Source: Actinomycetes bacterium
GTDB taxonomy: Bacteria; Actinomycetota; Acidimicrobiia; Acidimicrobiales; Microtrichaceae
Direction of reading: 5' to 3'
Length of the DNA stretch: 13,058 nucleotides
NCBI GenBank assembly: GCA_023427825.1
Contig: JAEZAI010000223.1
Location: 1-13,058 of the forward strand
Part shown: positions 1-7,399 of the stretch, in pieces
How the letters are laid out: the number at the start of each line of letters is the position of its first letter
Position numbering within the stretch: position 1 is the first letter of the stretch
Program-made: the position numbers and the translations under genes
Notes under the pieces: generated by a model
What the model was told of the DNA's origin: nothing
Seen by the model: the letters and a program-made list of their open reading frames with translations, nothing else
Database searches by the model: none

Positions 1-2333
1 ACGTCGCCGTCGTCCTCGAACTCGACCGCCACGTTCCGGTACCACTCCGGCTGGGCGGCCGTGAGGTCCGGCTCGCTGTCGCACGGCTCGTCGGCCGGGT
101 CCTGCGGGAACGGCGCGTAGAAGGCGACCAGGTAGGTCGCGTCGTCGGCCACGGCCATGTCGAAGGTGCCGTCCTCGCCCGTCACGGCCAGGAAGTTGCG
201 CTGGACATCACCCTCGACCGGGAGCCCGATCACGCAGATGCCCGGCTCGGGCAGCCCGGTCGAGTCCCAGCGCACGGTGCCCGTCAGGCTCTGGAACGGC
301 GGCATTCCGTCGGTCTCGATGGCCCCGGCGTCGCACGCAGCGTCGCCGTCGCCGTCGCCGTCGGTCGGGCGGGAGCTCCCCTCCTGGTCGTCCGCGGGGG
401 TCCCGCAGCCGCCGTCGTTGACGAAGTCGATGGCCGGGTTCCCGTCGAGCGGCTCGTAGTACTCGGGCTCGGTGCCCGGCGACGCGTGGTCGAGCCCGTC
501 GATGACCTCCGAGAACCGGGACGAGTCGGTCAGATCGGTGCCCGTGGGGTTGCAGTCGACCGTGTCGACCACGTTGACGTCGCCCACGGTGATCGCGGCC
601 AACGGGCTCAACTGCTTGCAGTTCCAGGCGGAGTTGCGGGCGAGCAGCGAGCGCTGCACGACGACCGCGGCCGTCCCGTCGGCCGTGACGCCCGACCCGT
701 TGTCGACGATCGTGACGTGGCGCAGCGTGGTCGATCCTCCGGCGGACCAGAACGCAGCGCCCGGCGACGTCGACCTGTTGCCAGCGATCGTGCTGTCGAC
801 CATCGTGAGCGACCCGTCGGTGACGGCCACGCCGCCGCCTCGGTCGGCGGACCCCCGCAGGACCGCCGAGTGGTGGAGCTCGAGCGACCCGCTCGACACG
901 TTCGCACCGCCGCCGTTCTGGGACGCGACGTTCCCGTCGAGCACCGCCCGGATCGAGGCCGAGCCGCCGGCGATCTCCAGGCCGCCGCCGACGGTCGCCT
1001 GGCTGCGGTTCACCATCACCTTGCCCCCGGGACCGGTGGCGAACGTGCCGCCGCCCAGGAGCACGCCGCCTCCGGACGCGTCGGCCCGGAGGCCGTCGAC
1101 GATCATCCAACCGTCGACGTCGATCGCGCCGCCGAACTGCGAGATGCCGCCTCCGACGAGCGCTTCGTACGTGTGGGACGGGTCGATGGAGTCGGCGTCG
1201 CCCATGACGCTCAGCCCGCTGCCCTGCTGGACGGTGACCGTGCCCTCGTTGTGCAGCTGGCCGCCGATCGTCGCCCAGCTCCGGCTCAGCTGGTTCGACT
1301 CGCATGAGTCCTTGAACTGGACGTCGCCGGTCGAGGCGTTGAAGAGCCCGCCACCCATGGTCGCGGTGCCGCCGTCGATCTGCCCGCCGACGACCGAGAG
1401 CGTCGCCGCGTTGTAGACGTCGCCGCCGTAGTCGGCCGATGAGAAGCGCACGGCCGTCCGGCACCCGATCGTGACGCTGCCGCTGCGGTTGGCGATGCCG
1501 CCGCCGTCACCGCCGGCGGAGTTGACGTCCAGGTACACGTCGTGGGACGGCATGCCGCCGCCACTCGTGCCGGAGAGCTCCACGGTGCCGTCGTTGACGA
1601 TCGCGCCGCCGTCGCCGCCGGCAGAGTTCAGGCTCAGGTAGATCGCACCGCCGGTGGACGAGGTCGACGTGTTGCGCACGATGAACGAGCCGCCCGCTCG
1701 CACGGCGACCGCACCGCCGTCACCGTCCGCCCGGTTCGAGTACAGGGCGGTGAGGCTGTCGTCGCTGCCCGCCGTCGGCGAGTTGGTGACCGTGACGGCG
1801 CCGGACGTCAGGATCGCTCCACCGTCACCGGCGCTCTCCCCGCCCGCGAGCGTCACGTCGACCAGGTCGAGCGTGGCACCCGCGGCGACCTCGAAGTGCC
1901 GGTCGTCGATCTGGTCGGCCTTGATCATCGTGTAGGTGATGTCCGCCACGCGGTTGCCGACGATCACGACGTGCACGCCGCTCTTCACGTCCAGGTCGCC
2001 GAGCTCGTCGCTGCCGTCGCCGTCCGACCCGCCAGCGACCGTCAGCGCCAACGTCGTCACGGTCGGCTCGAACGTGATGGTCGTGGTCGACCCGGGCGTG
2101 GCGTTGGCCTCCTGGATGGCGGCCCGCAGGGTGCACGCACCACCCACGGTCGAGCAGTCGCCGTCGCCCGGATCGTCGTCCGGCGCGTCCTCGTGCGTGT
2201 TCACCGTGTAGGTCCCGGCCGCCGACACGGGCGATGCCGGCAGCACCACCGCCGTGGCGACGACGGCCGTGGCCGCGAGGGCCCGGACGACGCGGCGCGC
2301 CAGGTGGATGGGGTTCCCTTCCGCTTCTCTCAT
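1..2333 (-). CDS. Secreted beta-helix surface protein, CSLREA / choice-of-anchor-Q type (3' end off window)
   Basis: The frame is open from ATG at 2333 to the left edge (777 codons seen) with no internal stop. Residues 1-39 look like a Sec signal peptide: basic ARRVVR, hydrophobic core, cleavage near VSA/A. Residues 40-78 match the CSLREA N-terminal domain (TVNTHEDAPDDDPGDGDC, then CTLRAAIQEANA), with Cys60 and Cys67 able to pair. Residues about 90-630 are Gly/Ser/Thr/Val-rich with recurring GG[AG][ILV] turns, typical of a parallel beta-helix; NxAxGDGG[AG][VI] recurs at 200, 236 and 271. NPAID (632) through ACDAGAIE (666-673) matches the end of choice-of-anchor-Q proteins. From about 684 a TGTVRWDSTGLPEPGI segment resembles a carboxypeptidase-regulatory (prealbumin-like) domain. 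A GGGA sits just upstream of the ATG. Such proteins are exported and often cell-attached; ligand or substrate is unknown. No catalytic motif was recognised. Confidence 0.85.
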   Translation of the reverse strand, partial: MREAEGNPIHLARRVVRALAATAVVATAVVLPASPVSAAGTYTVNTHEDAPDDDPGDGDCSTVGGACTLRAAIQEANATPGSTTTITFEPTVTTLALTVAGGSDGDGSDELGDLDVKSGVHVVIVGNRVADITYTMIKADQIDDRHFEVAAGATLDLVDVTLAGGESAGDGGAILTSGAVTVTNSPTAGSDDSLTALYSNRADGDGGAVAVRAGGSFIVRNTSTSSTGGAIYLSLNSAGGDGGAIVNDGTVELSGTSGGGMPSHDVYLDVNSAGGDGGGIANRSGSVTIGCRTAVRFSSADYGGDVYNAATLSVVGGQIDGGTATMGGGLFNASTGDVQFKDSCESNQLSRSWATIGGQLHNEGTVTVQQGSGLSVMGDADSIDPSHTYEALVGGGISQFGGAIDVDGWMIVDGLRADASGGGVLLGGGTFATGPGGKVMVNRSQATVGGGLEIAGGSASIRAVLDGNVASQNGGGANVSSGSLELHHSAVLRGSADRGGGVAVTDGSLTMVDSTIAGNRSTSPGAAFWSAGGSTTLRHVTIVDNGSGVTADGTAAVVVQRSLLARNSAWNCKQLSPLAAITVGDVNVVDTVDCNPTGTDLTDSSRFSEVIDGLDHASPGTEPEYYEPLDGNPAIDFVNDGGCGTPADDQEGSSRPTDGDGDGDAACDAGAIETDGMPPFQSLTGTVRWDSTGLPEPGICVIGLPVEGDVQRNFLAVTGEDGTFDMAVADDATYLVAFYAPFPQDPADEPCDSEPDLTAAQPEWYRNVAVEFEDDGD

Positions 2334-2391
2334 GGGTCCCGTTCGGCGTCGCTCCACGGACGCTGAGCCGTTCGGGTGAAGGCGCAGTGAC

Positions 2392-2409
2392 CGTGTCCGA
2401 TCGGACACG
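2392..2409. promoter_or_regulatory. Perfect 18-bp palindrome in the divergent intergenic region (putative operator)
   Basis: CGTGTCCGA followed directly by its reverse complement TCGGACACG gives an uninterrupted 18-bp dyad. It lies 58 bp upstream of the beta-helix gene start and 122 bp upstream of the SGNH gene start, in the 198-bp spacer between these divergent genes. GTGA at 2387-2390 and TCAC at 2413-2416 flank it, slightly off-centre. With no loop it is a poor hairpin, so a dimeric repressor or activator site is more likely than a terminator. The protein that would bind is not in the window. Confidence 0.5.
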
Positions 2410-2463
2410 CGATCACTCCCGAGGAACGTGGAAGATCCCTCGCTCGGACCTCGCGATTGGCAC

Positions 2464-2492
2464 TTCCGATCCCGGGGCGACGGGCTTAGGGT
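2464..2492 (+). promoter_or_regulatory. Candidate sigma-70-type promoter for the SGNH lipoprotein gene
   Basis: TAGGGT at 2487-2492 fits the actinobacterial TAnnnT -10 pattern. TTCCGA at 2464-2469, 17 bp upstream, is a weak -35 (3 of 6 matches to TTGACA). Transcription would start near 2499, leaving a leader of about 33 nt that contains the purine-rich ribosome-binding site GGAGAGGAAGGGA just before the ATG at 2532. Assignment rests on motif and spacing only. Confidence 0.4.
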
Positions 2493-2531
2493 CGAACGCG
2501 GACAGGACCTTCTTGGAGAGGAAGGGAACTC

Positions 2532-3425
2532 ATGACCTCCCGACGTCACCCGGTGGCCGCCGTCGTCGCGGCCGCACTCCTGGGCGCGTCCGCGATCAGC
2601 GGCTGCGCTCCCGTGTCCGTCACGGCCGGACCTGCTCCGACCGTCACCGTCGAGCAGTGGTCCGGCGCCGAGTGGTGGGCGTTCGGTGACTCGATCTTCG
2701 CGGGCCACAACGGCGTGCCGGGCGCGCCCTGGCACCTCCGCGACGTGGTCAACGCGTCCGTCGGCGGCACGACCCTGGTGCCGGTCACCACGCTGGGCAA
2801 CGCCAACAGCGATCTTGCCTCGCAGCTCACCGGTGCCATCGAGCACAACGGCCGGCCCCGGCACGTCATCATCAGCTCGGGCATGGCGGACCTCTACGCG
2901 CGCCAGCTCTGGGGCGTCGACCTGCCGCTGTCGATGTACACCGACCACTTCCGGGAGATCACCGACTGGTTGCGTTCGCTCGGCATCGACGTGCACTGGA
3001 TGACCCTCACGCCCGTGACGACGTGGGGCATCGTCGGCGGGCAGACGGGCATGCAGGCGCTGTTCAACGAGTGGCTGCGCGGCAGCGGGCTTCCGCTGGT
3101 GGACTGCGAGGCCGTGCTCCGGGCACCGGGGACGCCGTGGCTCGACGACTCGCTGACCTTCGACTTCGACGGCGTGCACCTGAACGAGGCCGGCTCCCTG
3201 CGCTACGCGGGCTGCATCTCGGACGCGCTCGGGCTCCCGCTGACCACCGACCCGGTGCCCGACCCGACGGTCCCCGACCCGACCGTGCCGGACACCACCG
3301 TCCCCGACACGACCGTGCCGGACACGACTGTGCCGGACACCACCGTGCCGGACACGACTGTGCCGGACACCACCGTGCCGGAGCCGACCGTGCCGGACGG
3401 CGGTGAGCCAGCACCCGAACCGTGA
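2532..3425 (+). CDS. SGNH/GDSL-fold lipoprotein with repetitive PDTTV C-terminal tail
   Basis: A 297-residue exported protein. Residues 1-25 are a lipoprotein signal with an ISGC lipobox, so Cys25 should be lipidated and the protein anchored outside the membrane. The SGNH core spans about 45-235: block I FGDSIFAG with nucleophile Ser54, block II around NASVGG (Gly78/79), and block V DGVHLNEAG with Asp213 and His216 as the other triad residues. Block III reads GMAD (117-120) instead of GxND, so the usual oxyanion Asn is Ala119. The family contains esterases, lipases and acyl-ester hydrolases; the substrate here is unknown. Residues 243-287 are nine PD[TP]TV-like pentapeptides (one PEPTV) ending in an acidic, Pro-rich tail, probably an extended linker. 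The start is supported by a strong purine-rich ribosome-binding site. Its stop lies 4 bp from the stop of the convergent ABC gene. Confidence 0.85.
   Translation: MTSRRHPVAAVVAAALLGASAISGCAPVSVTAGPAPTVTVEQWSGAEWWAFGDSIFAGHNGVPGAPWHLRDVVNASVGGTTLVPVTTLGNANSDLASQLTGAIEHNGRPRHVIISSGMADLYARQLWGVDLPLSMYTDHFREITDWLRSLGIDVHWMTLTPVTTWGIVGGQTGMQALFNEWLRGSGLPLVDCEAVLRAPGTPWLDDSLTFDFDGVHLNEAGSLRYAGCISDALGLPLTTDPVPDPTVPDPTVPDTTVPDTTVPDTTVPDTTVPDTTVPDTTVPEPTVPDGGEPAPEP
3258..3392 (+). repeat. In-frame 15-bp tandem repeat (nine units) encoding PDTTV pentapeptides
   Basis: Nine consecutive 15-bp units encode PD[P/T]TV or, in the last, PEPTV. Units 5+6 (3318-3347) and 7+8 (3348-3377) are an exact 30-bp tandem duplication, identical at synonymous positions (ACG-ACT then ACC-ACC), while the outer units have drifted. 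Unit length is a multiple of three, so copy-number change would lengthen or shorten the protein tail without a frameshift. Confidence 0.9.
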
Positions 3426-3429
3426 GCGG

Positions 3430-5226
3430 TCAGGCGGCGCGGGTGTTGCCGATCCAGCTCTCGTAGAGCCGCCCGTACACGCCGCCTTCGGCGACCAGCT
3501 CGGCGTGCGGACCCATCTGCACGATGCGACCGGCGTCGAACACCACCACGACGTCCGCCGCCTCCGCGGTCGACAGGCGGTGGGCGATCGACACGGTGGT
3601 GCGCCCGGCCGCGAGCTTGGCCAGCGCCTCCGCGAGCGCCCGCTCGGTCTCGGGGTCGACCGCCGAGGTCGCCTCGTCCAGGATCAGCAGGCCCGGATCG
3701 GCGAGCTGGGCCCGGGCCAGCGCCACCAGCTGGCGCTCCCCCACCGACAGCGCCTCGCCGCGCTCGCGTACCGGCGTGGCGAGGCCATCGGGCAGGGTGT
3801 CGACCCACCAGTCCAGGCCGCGCGCGGAGAACGAGTCGGCGACCTCGTCGTCGGCGGCGTCGGGCCGTCCCATGCGCACGTTCTCGGCGACGGTCGAGTC
3901 GAACAGGAACCCGTCCTGCGGCACCAGTCGGATGGCAGACGCACGCGATGTCTTGGACACGTCGCGCAGGTCGACGCCGCCGAGCAGCACGCGCCCGCTC
4001 GTGGGGTCGGCCAGCCGCGTCAGCAGCTTGGCCATCGTGGTCTTGCCGGACCCGGTCTCCCCGACGATGGCCGCGTTGATGCCGGCCGGCAGCTCCAGGC
4101 TCACGCCGTGGAGCACGGGGTGGCCTGGTTCGTACTCGAACTCCACGCGGTCCACCTGCACGTCGAGCGCGCCGCCCGGGAGCACGGTGCCGGGCACCGG
4201 CTCGGTGACCTCGACCGGCTCGTCCATGAGCCGCAGCACCTTGCGCCAGCCCGCGAGCGCGGTCTGGGTCTGGTCGAGGACCTCGCCGAGCTCGGCCACC
4301 GGCTGGACGATGAGGTTGGTCAGGAACAGGCAGGCGACGAGCGTGCCGGCCTGCAGACCCCATCCCGGGCCCCACCACACGCCCACGCCGACGACCGCGG
4401 CCAGCGCCAGGCCGCTGAACAGGTCCGAGACCGGGAACATGATGGCGAAGAAGAACCGGGCCCGGACCTGCGCCCGGTACTGGTGCTCGATGCGCCGGGT
4501 CAGGCGACGGCGGGCGGCGCCCACATCGCCGTAGGCGCGGACCACGCGGATGCCGCCGACCGTCTCGGAGATCTCCGACAGCGTGTCGCCGACCGCGTTG
4601 CGCAAGTCGTCGTACGCCTTCAGCTGGCGGCGCTGGACCAGCCGCATGATCGGCAGCACCGGCAGCAGCACGGCCACGAGCACCAGGGCCAGCTGCCAGC
4701 TGTAGATGGCGGTCATGGTCAGGGCGACGACGATCATCGTGGAGTTCACGGCCCAGCTGACCGCGCCCCACGAGGCGAACTGGGCGAGGGTCTCGATGTC
4801 GGACGTGACACGGGAGACGAGCACGCCCTTCTTGGCCTCGTTGTGGTGGCCGATCGACAGCTCGTGCACGTGTGCGAAGGCCCGGGTCCGCAGGCCGTAC
4901 AGCACGTTCTCGGCCGTGGTCATCAGCCGGTAGTAGGTGATGCGGTTGAGGACGGCGAGCGCCAGGATCGCCACGGCCGCGCCGGCGCAGGTCCACACGA
5001 CGAAGGGCCAGTCGGGGCTGCCGCCGGAGATGCCCTTGTCCAGGATCTGCTGGATGGCGATCGGCACCACGAGCTTGCCGAGGGCGATGACCATGGCGAA
5101 CGAGAGCGACGCGGCGAAGCCCTTCTTGAGCTCGGGGGTGGCACGGACGCCGGACCGGAGGACCTCCATGGCCTTGATCGGCTCGGCGTCCTCGTCGTCG
5201 TCCGGGGAGTTCGGTCGGATCGGCAT
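3430..5226 (-). CDS. ABC exporter half-transporter (permease-ATPase), subunit with degenerate signature motif
   Basis: A 598-residue type I ABC exporter half. An N-terminal membrane domain of about six helices (roughly 38-320) is followed by an ATPase domain with Walker A GETGSGKTT (389-397), Q-loop Gln437, signature LSVGE (493-497) in place of LSGGQ, Walker B LLILDE with catalytic Glu518, D-loop SAVD and H-loop His549. It starts inside the stop of the upstream half-transporter (TGATG, one shared base), and its ribosome-binding site GGAGGTGA lies in the end of that gene, so the two are translationally coupled. The altered signature is what one expects of the partner that supplies its catalytic Glu to the active site and its signature to the degenerate site of a heterodimer. 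The exported substrate (lipid, peptide or drug) cannot be told from sequence. Confidence 0.93.
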   Translation of the reverse strand: MPIRPNSPDDDEDAEPIKAMEVLRSGVRATPELKKGFAASLSFAMVIALGKLVVPIAIQQILDKGISGGSPDWPFVVWTCAGAAVAILALAVLNRITYYRLMTTAENVLYGLRTRAFAHVHELSIGHHNEAKKGVLVSRVTSDIETLAQFASWGAVSWAVNSTMIVVALTMTAIYSWQLALVLVAVLLPVLPIMRLVQRRQLKAYDDLRNAVGDTLSEISETVGGIRVVRAYGDVGAARRRLTRRIEHQYRAQVRARFFFAIMFPVSDLFSGLALAAVVGVGVWWGPGWGLQAGTLVACLFLTNLIVQPVAELGEVLDQTQTALAGWRKVLRLMDEPVEVTEPVPGTVLPGGALDVQVDRVEFEYEPGHPVLHGVSLELPAGINAAIVGETGSGKTTMAKLLTRLADPTSGRVLLGGVDLRDVSKTSRASAIRLVPQDGFLFDSTVAENVRMGRPDAADDEVADSFSARGLDWWVDTLPDGLATPVRERGEALSVGERQLVALARAQLADPGLLILDEATSAVDPETERALAEALAKLAAGRTTVSIAHRLSTAEAADVVVVFDAGRIVQMGPHAELVAEGGVYGRLYESWIGNTRAA

Positions 5227-7115
5227 CAGCGCTCACCTCCCTCGGGTTCCACGTCGGCGGGGTCGACCTCGATCGCCTCGACCTCCGCCTCCTCCTCGTA
5301 GGCCGTGACGAGCGCGGCGTACTCGCTGTCGGCCAGCAGCTCCTCGTGGGTGCCGACGTTGCGGACCCGGCCCTGGTCGAGGTGCACGACCTTGTCGGCC
5401 AGCAGGAGCGTCGACAGTCGGTGGGCGACCACGACCATCGTGGTGGCGCCGCGGCGGAGCCCGTCGAGGATCTCGGCCTCGATCACGGGGTCGACGGCCG
5501 ACGTGGCGTCGTCGAGCACGAGCACCCGGGGGTCGCCCGCGAGGGCCCGGGCCAGGGCGACGCGCTGGCGCTGACCGCCCGACAGCGTGACGCCGCGCTC
5601 ACCGACGATCGTGTCCCGTCCCTCCGGCAGGCGGCCGACGAAGCGGGCGGCTCGAGCCCGGTCGAGGGCCTCCTCCATCCGCTGGTCGCCGACGTCGCGC
5701 CCCAACGTGACGTTGTCGCGCACCGGCGAGGCGAACAGGTAGGACTCCTGGAAGGCGAGCGACACGGCGGAGCGGAGCTCGTCGGGGCTGACGTCGGTGA
5801 CCGGCACGCCGCCGACGATCACCTCGCCGCCGGTGGGCTCGTCCAGGCGTACGAGCAGCTGGGCGAGCGTGGACTTGCCGGCGCCGGTGGAGCCCACCAG
5901 GGCCACCACCTCGCCGGGGTCGACACTGAAGGAGACGCCGTCGAGCACCGCCGCATCGCCGTACGGGAACGACACGTCGCGCAGCTCCACCGACAGCGGC
6001 CCGTCGGGCAGCGTCGCCACGGGCGCGTCGGGACCGGTGTGCTCCACGGCCGGGTCGACCGGCTCGTCGGTGAGGTCGTCGACCCGCTCGATCGACACCA
6101 CCGCACGAGGGATGGACTCGAACATGAAGCCGACGATCCTCATGGGGAACGCCAGCCAGCCGAACAGGGCGACCGCCTGGACCAGGTCGCCCGCGGAGGC
6201 CGACCCCTGGTCGATCCGCCACGCGCCGGCGAGCAGCAGCAGGACCGTGCCCAGGTTGGGGAGCATGTCGAGCAGCGGCTCGAACGACGCCGTCATCCGG
6301 GCCACCACCAGCCGCTGCGACCGCAGCCGGCCGGCCGCGGCGTCGAAGCGCTCCTGCTCCTGCGCCTCCCGGCCCAGCGTCTTGACGACCAGCACGCCGT
6401 CGAAGCTCTCGTGCGCGATCGAGCTCACGTCGCCGAGCCGGGCCTGGACGAGCGCGGCGGGCTCGTGGACCCGGTTGGTGTACCAGCGGCTGATGAGCGT
6501 GAGCGTGGGGAACAGCAGCAACGCCACCACACCGAACGCCGGGTCGGCCAGGAACAGGCTCACGAGCGAGATCACGACGAGAGCGACGACGCCGAGCGAG
6601 AACGGCAGCGGCATGAGCGTCTGCGCCGCGGTGGTCACGTCGACGTCCGCGTTGGCCAGGACCTCGCCGGTCGGGCGCTTCCGGTACGACGACAGCGGCA
6701 TGGTGAGGAGCCGCTCGACGACGCTCGTCCGCAGCGACCGTTGCGTGCGGGCCTCCGTGAGCGAACCGAACCAGCGCCGCACCCCCACCGAGATGCCCCT
6801 GGCCAGGCCGACCAGGAACAGGGCGGCGACGGCCCACCACACCGTGGAGGCCGGGACGCCCTCGTCGGAGAAGCCGGGCGTGATCACCTCGTCGGTGACA
6901 CGGCCGAGCACGTAGCTCGCCGCCACGACGATCGCCGCCCAGCCCACGCCGCCCACGAGCGACATGGCGAACGGCCCGGGGTGCATGCGGATGAACCGGC
7001 CGATCAGCCGCACGCCCTTGCGGGTGACGGACGGGCCCGCGCCGTCCCCGCCGGAGGGGCCGAGGGGCGCCTCGTCGGTCGGTGCGGCGTCGGGTTCGGG
7101 GGCGAGGAGGGTCAC
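5226..7115 (-). CDS. ABC exporter half-transporter (permease-ATPase), subunit with Asp in place of catalytic Glu
   Basis: A 629-residue type I ABC exporter half: a polar, acidic N-terminus of about 35 residues, a membrane domain with about six helices, then an ATPase domain with Walker A GSTGAGKST (408-416), Q-loop (AFQESYLF), consensus signature LSGGQ (511-515), Walker B VLVLDD in which Asp536 replaces the catalytic Glu, SAVD D-loop and His565. The GTG at 7115 was chosen because AGGA lies 5 nt upstream. The in-frame GTG at 7175 would add 20 codons rich in rare codons (AGA, TTT, AGG, AAT) and an unlikely Cys-containing N-terminus. It is first in a two-gene operon with the overlapping 598-residue half. 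The substrate is unknown. Confidence 0.92.
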   Translation of the reverse strand: MTLLAPEPDAAPTDEAPLGPSGGDGAGPSVTRKGVRLIGRFIRMHPGPFAMSLVGGVGWAAIVVAASYVLGRVTDEVITPGFSDEGVPASTVWWAVAALFLVGLARGISVGVRRWFGSLTEARTQRSLRTSVVERLLTMPLSSYRKRPTGEVLANADVDVTTAAQTLMPLPFSLGVVALVVISLVSLFLADPAFGVVALLLFPTLTLISRWYTNRVHEPAALVQARLGDVSSIAHESFDGVLVVKTLGREAQEQERFDAAAGRLRSQRLVVARMTASFEPLLDMLPNLGTVLLLLAGAWRIDQGSASAGDLVQAVALFGWLAFPMRIVGFMFESIPRAVVSIERVDDLTDEPVDPAVEHTGPDAPVATLPDGPLSVELRDVSFPYGDAAVLDGVSFSVDPGEVVALVGSTGAGKSTLAQLLVRLDEPTGGEVIVGGVPVTDVSPDELRSAVSLAFQESYLFASPVRDNVTLGRDVGDQRMEEALDRARAARFVGRLPEGRDTIVGERGVTLSGGQRQRVALARALAGDPRVLVLDDATSAVDPVIEAEILDGLRRGATTMVVVAHRLSTLLLADKVVHLDQGRVRNVGTHEELLADSEYAALVTAYEEEAEVEAIEVDPADVEPEGGER

Positions 7116-7253
7116 CGGATTCCTGCAACGTCGGGAAAATGCGCAGCCTTCCACCCCGAACAGGTTTCTGACCACCGGGAACTGCGTTCCGGCGTGCTGC
7201 CGGTCATGAGAATCGTCGTGGGGGCGGCGCGGCTGGCACCGGCCCGGACGCGA

Positions 7254-7283
7254 CGGTGCCGGGTTCCTGGGAACCCGGCACCG
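7254..7283 (-). terminator. Strong hairpin, second of two between the aldehyde dehydrogenase and ABC genes
   Basis: A perfect 13-bp stem (CGGTGCCGGGTTC and its complement) closes a CTGG tetraloop. It lies 117 bp after the aldehyde dehydrogenase stop and 138 bp before the exporter start. No U-run follows on either strand, which is common for terminators of GC-rich actinobacteria. It could back up the hairpin at 7332-7360 or act in the leader of the exporter operon. Confidence 0.6.
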
Positions 7284-7331
7284 CGGAAGGGAGAGTGGCG
7301 ACGGCCTATCCGGGGCCCGCCGGCTCCAAAC

Positions 7332-7360
7332 CTCCGACCGCAGGATTCCTGCGGTCGGGG
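7332..7360 (-). terminator. Hairpin terminator downstream of the aldehyde dehydrogenase gene
   Basis: An 11-bp perfect stem, CCGACCGCAGG with its complement CCTGCGGTCGG, closes a three-base loop (7334-7358); one G-U and one C-G pair extend it outward. It begins about 40 nt after the aldehyde dehydrogenase stop. On the minus strand it is followed by AGGTTTGG, a minimal U-rich tail. Position and strength suit rho-independent termination of the aldehyde dehydrogenase transcript. Confidence 0.65.
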
Positions 7361-7399
7361 CCGCCCGGCGAGGATCGTCGCCGGGGACGGGCCGTCGGA

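Noticed and set aside
472..1416. Plus-strand open frames antisense to the beta-helix gene (Pro/Ser/Thr-rich)
   Set aside because: They mirror the Gly-rich repeats of the minus-strand gene and have no signal or motif of their own.
2457..2492. TTGGCA at 2457 as the -35 for TAGGGT
   Set aside because: The spacer would be 24 bp, too long for a sigma-70-type promoter; TTCCGA at 17 bp was preferred though weak.
3203..5236. Long Arg/Gly-rich open frame on the minus strand overlapping the 598-residue exporter half
   Set aside because: It is a GC-driven shadow; the ABC motifs are all in the other minus-strand frame. Its end reads antisense to the PDTTV repeat.
7116..7175. N-terminal extension of the second exporter half from GTG 7175
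   Set aside because: Its codons are atypical for the gene, no ribosome-binding site is well placed, and the GTG at 7115 has AGGA at good spacing.
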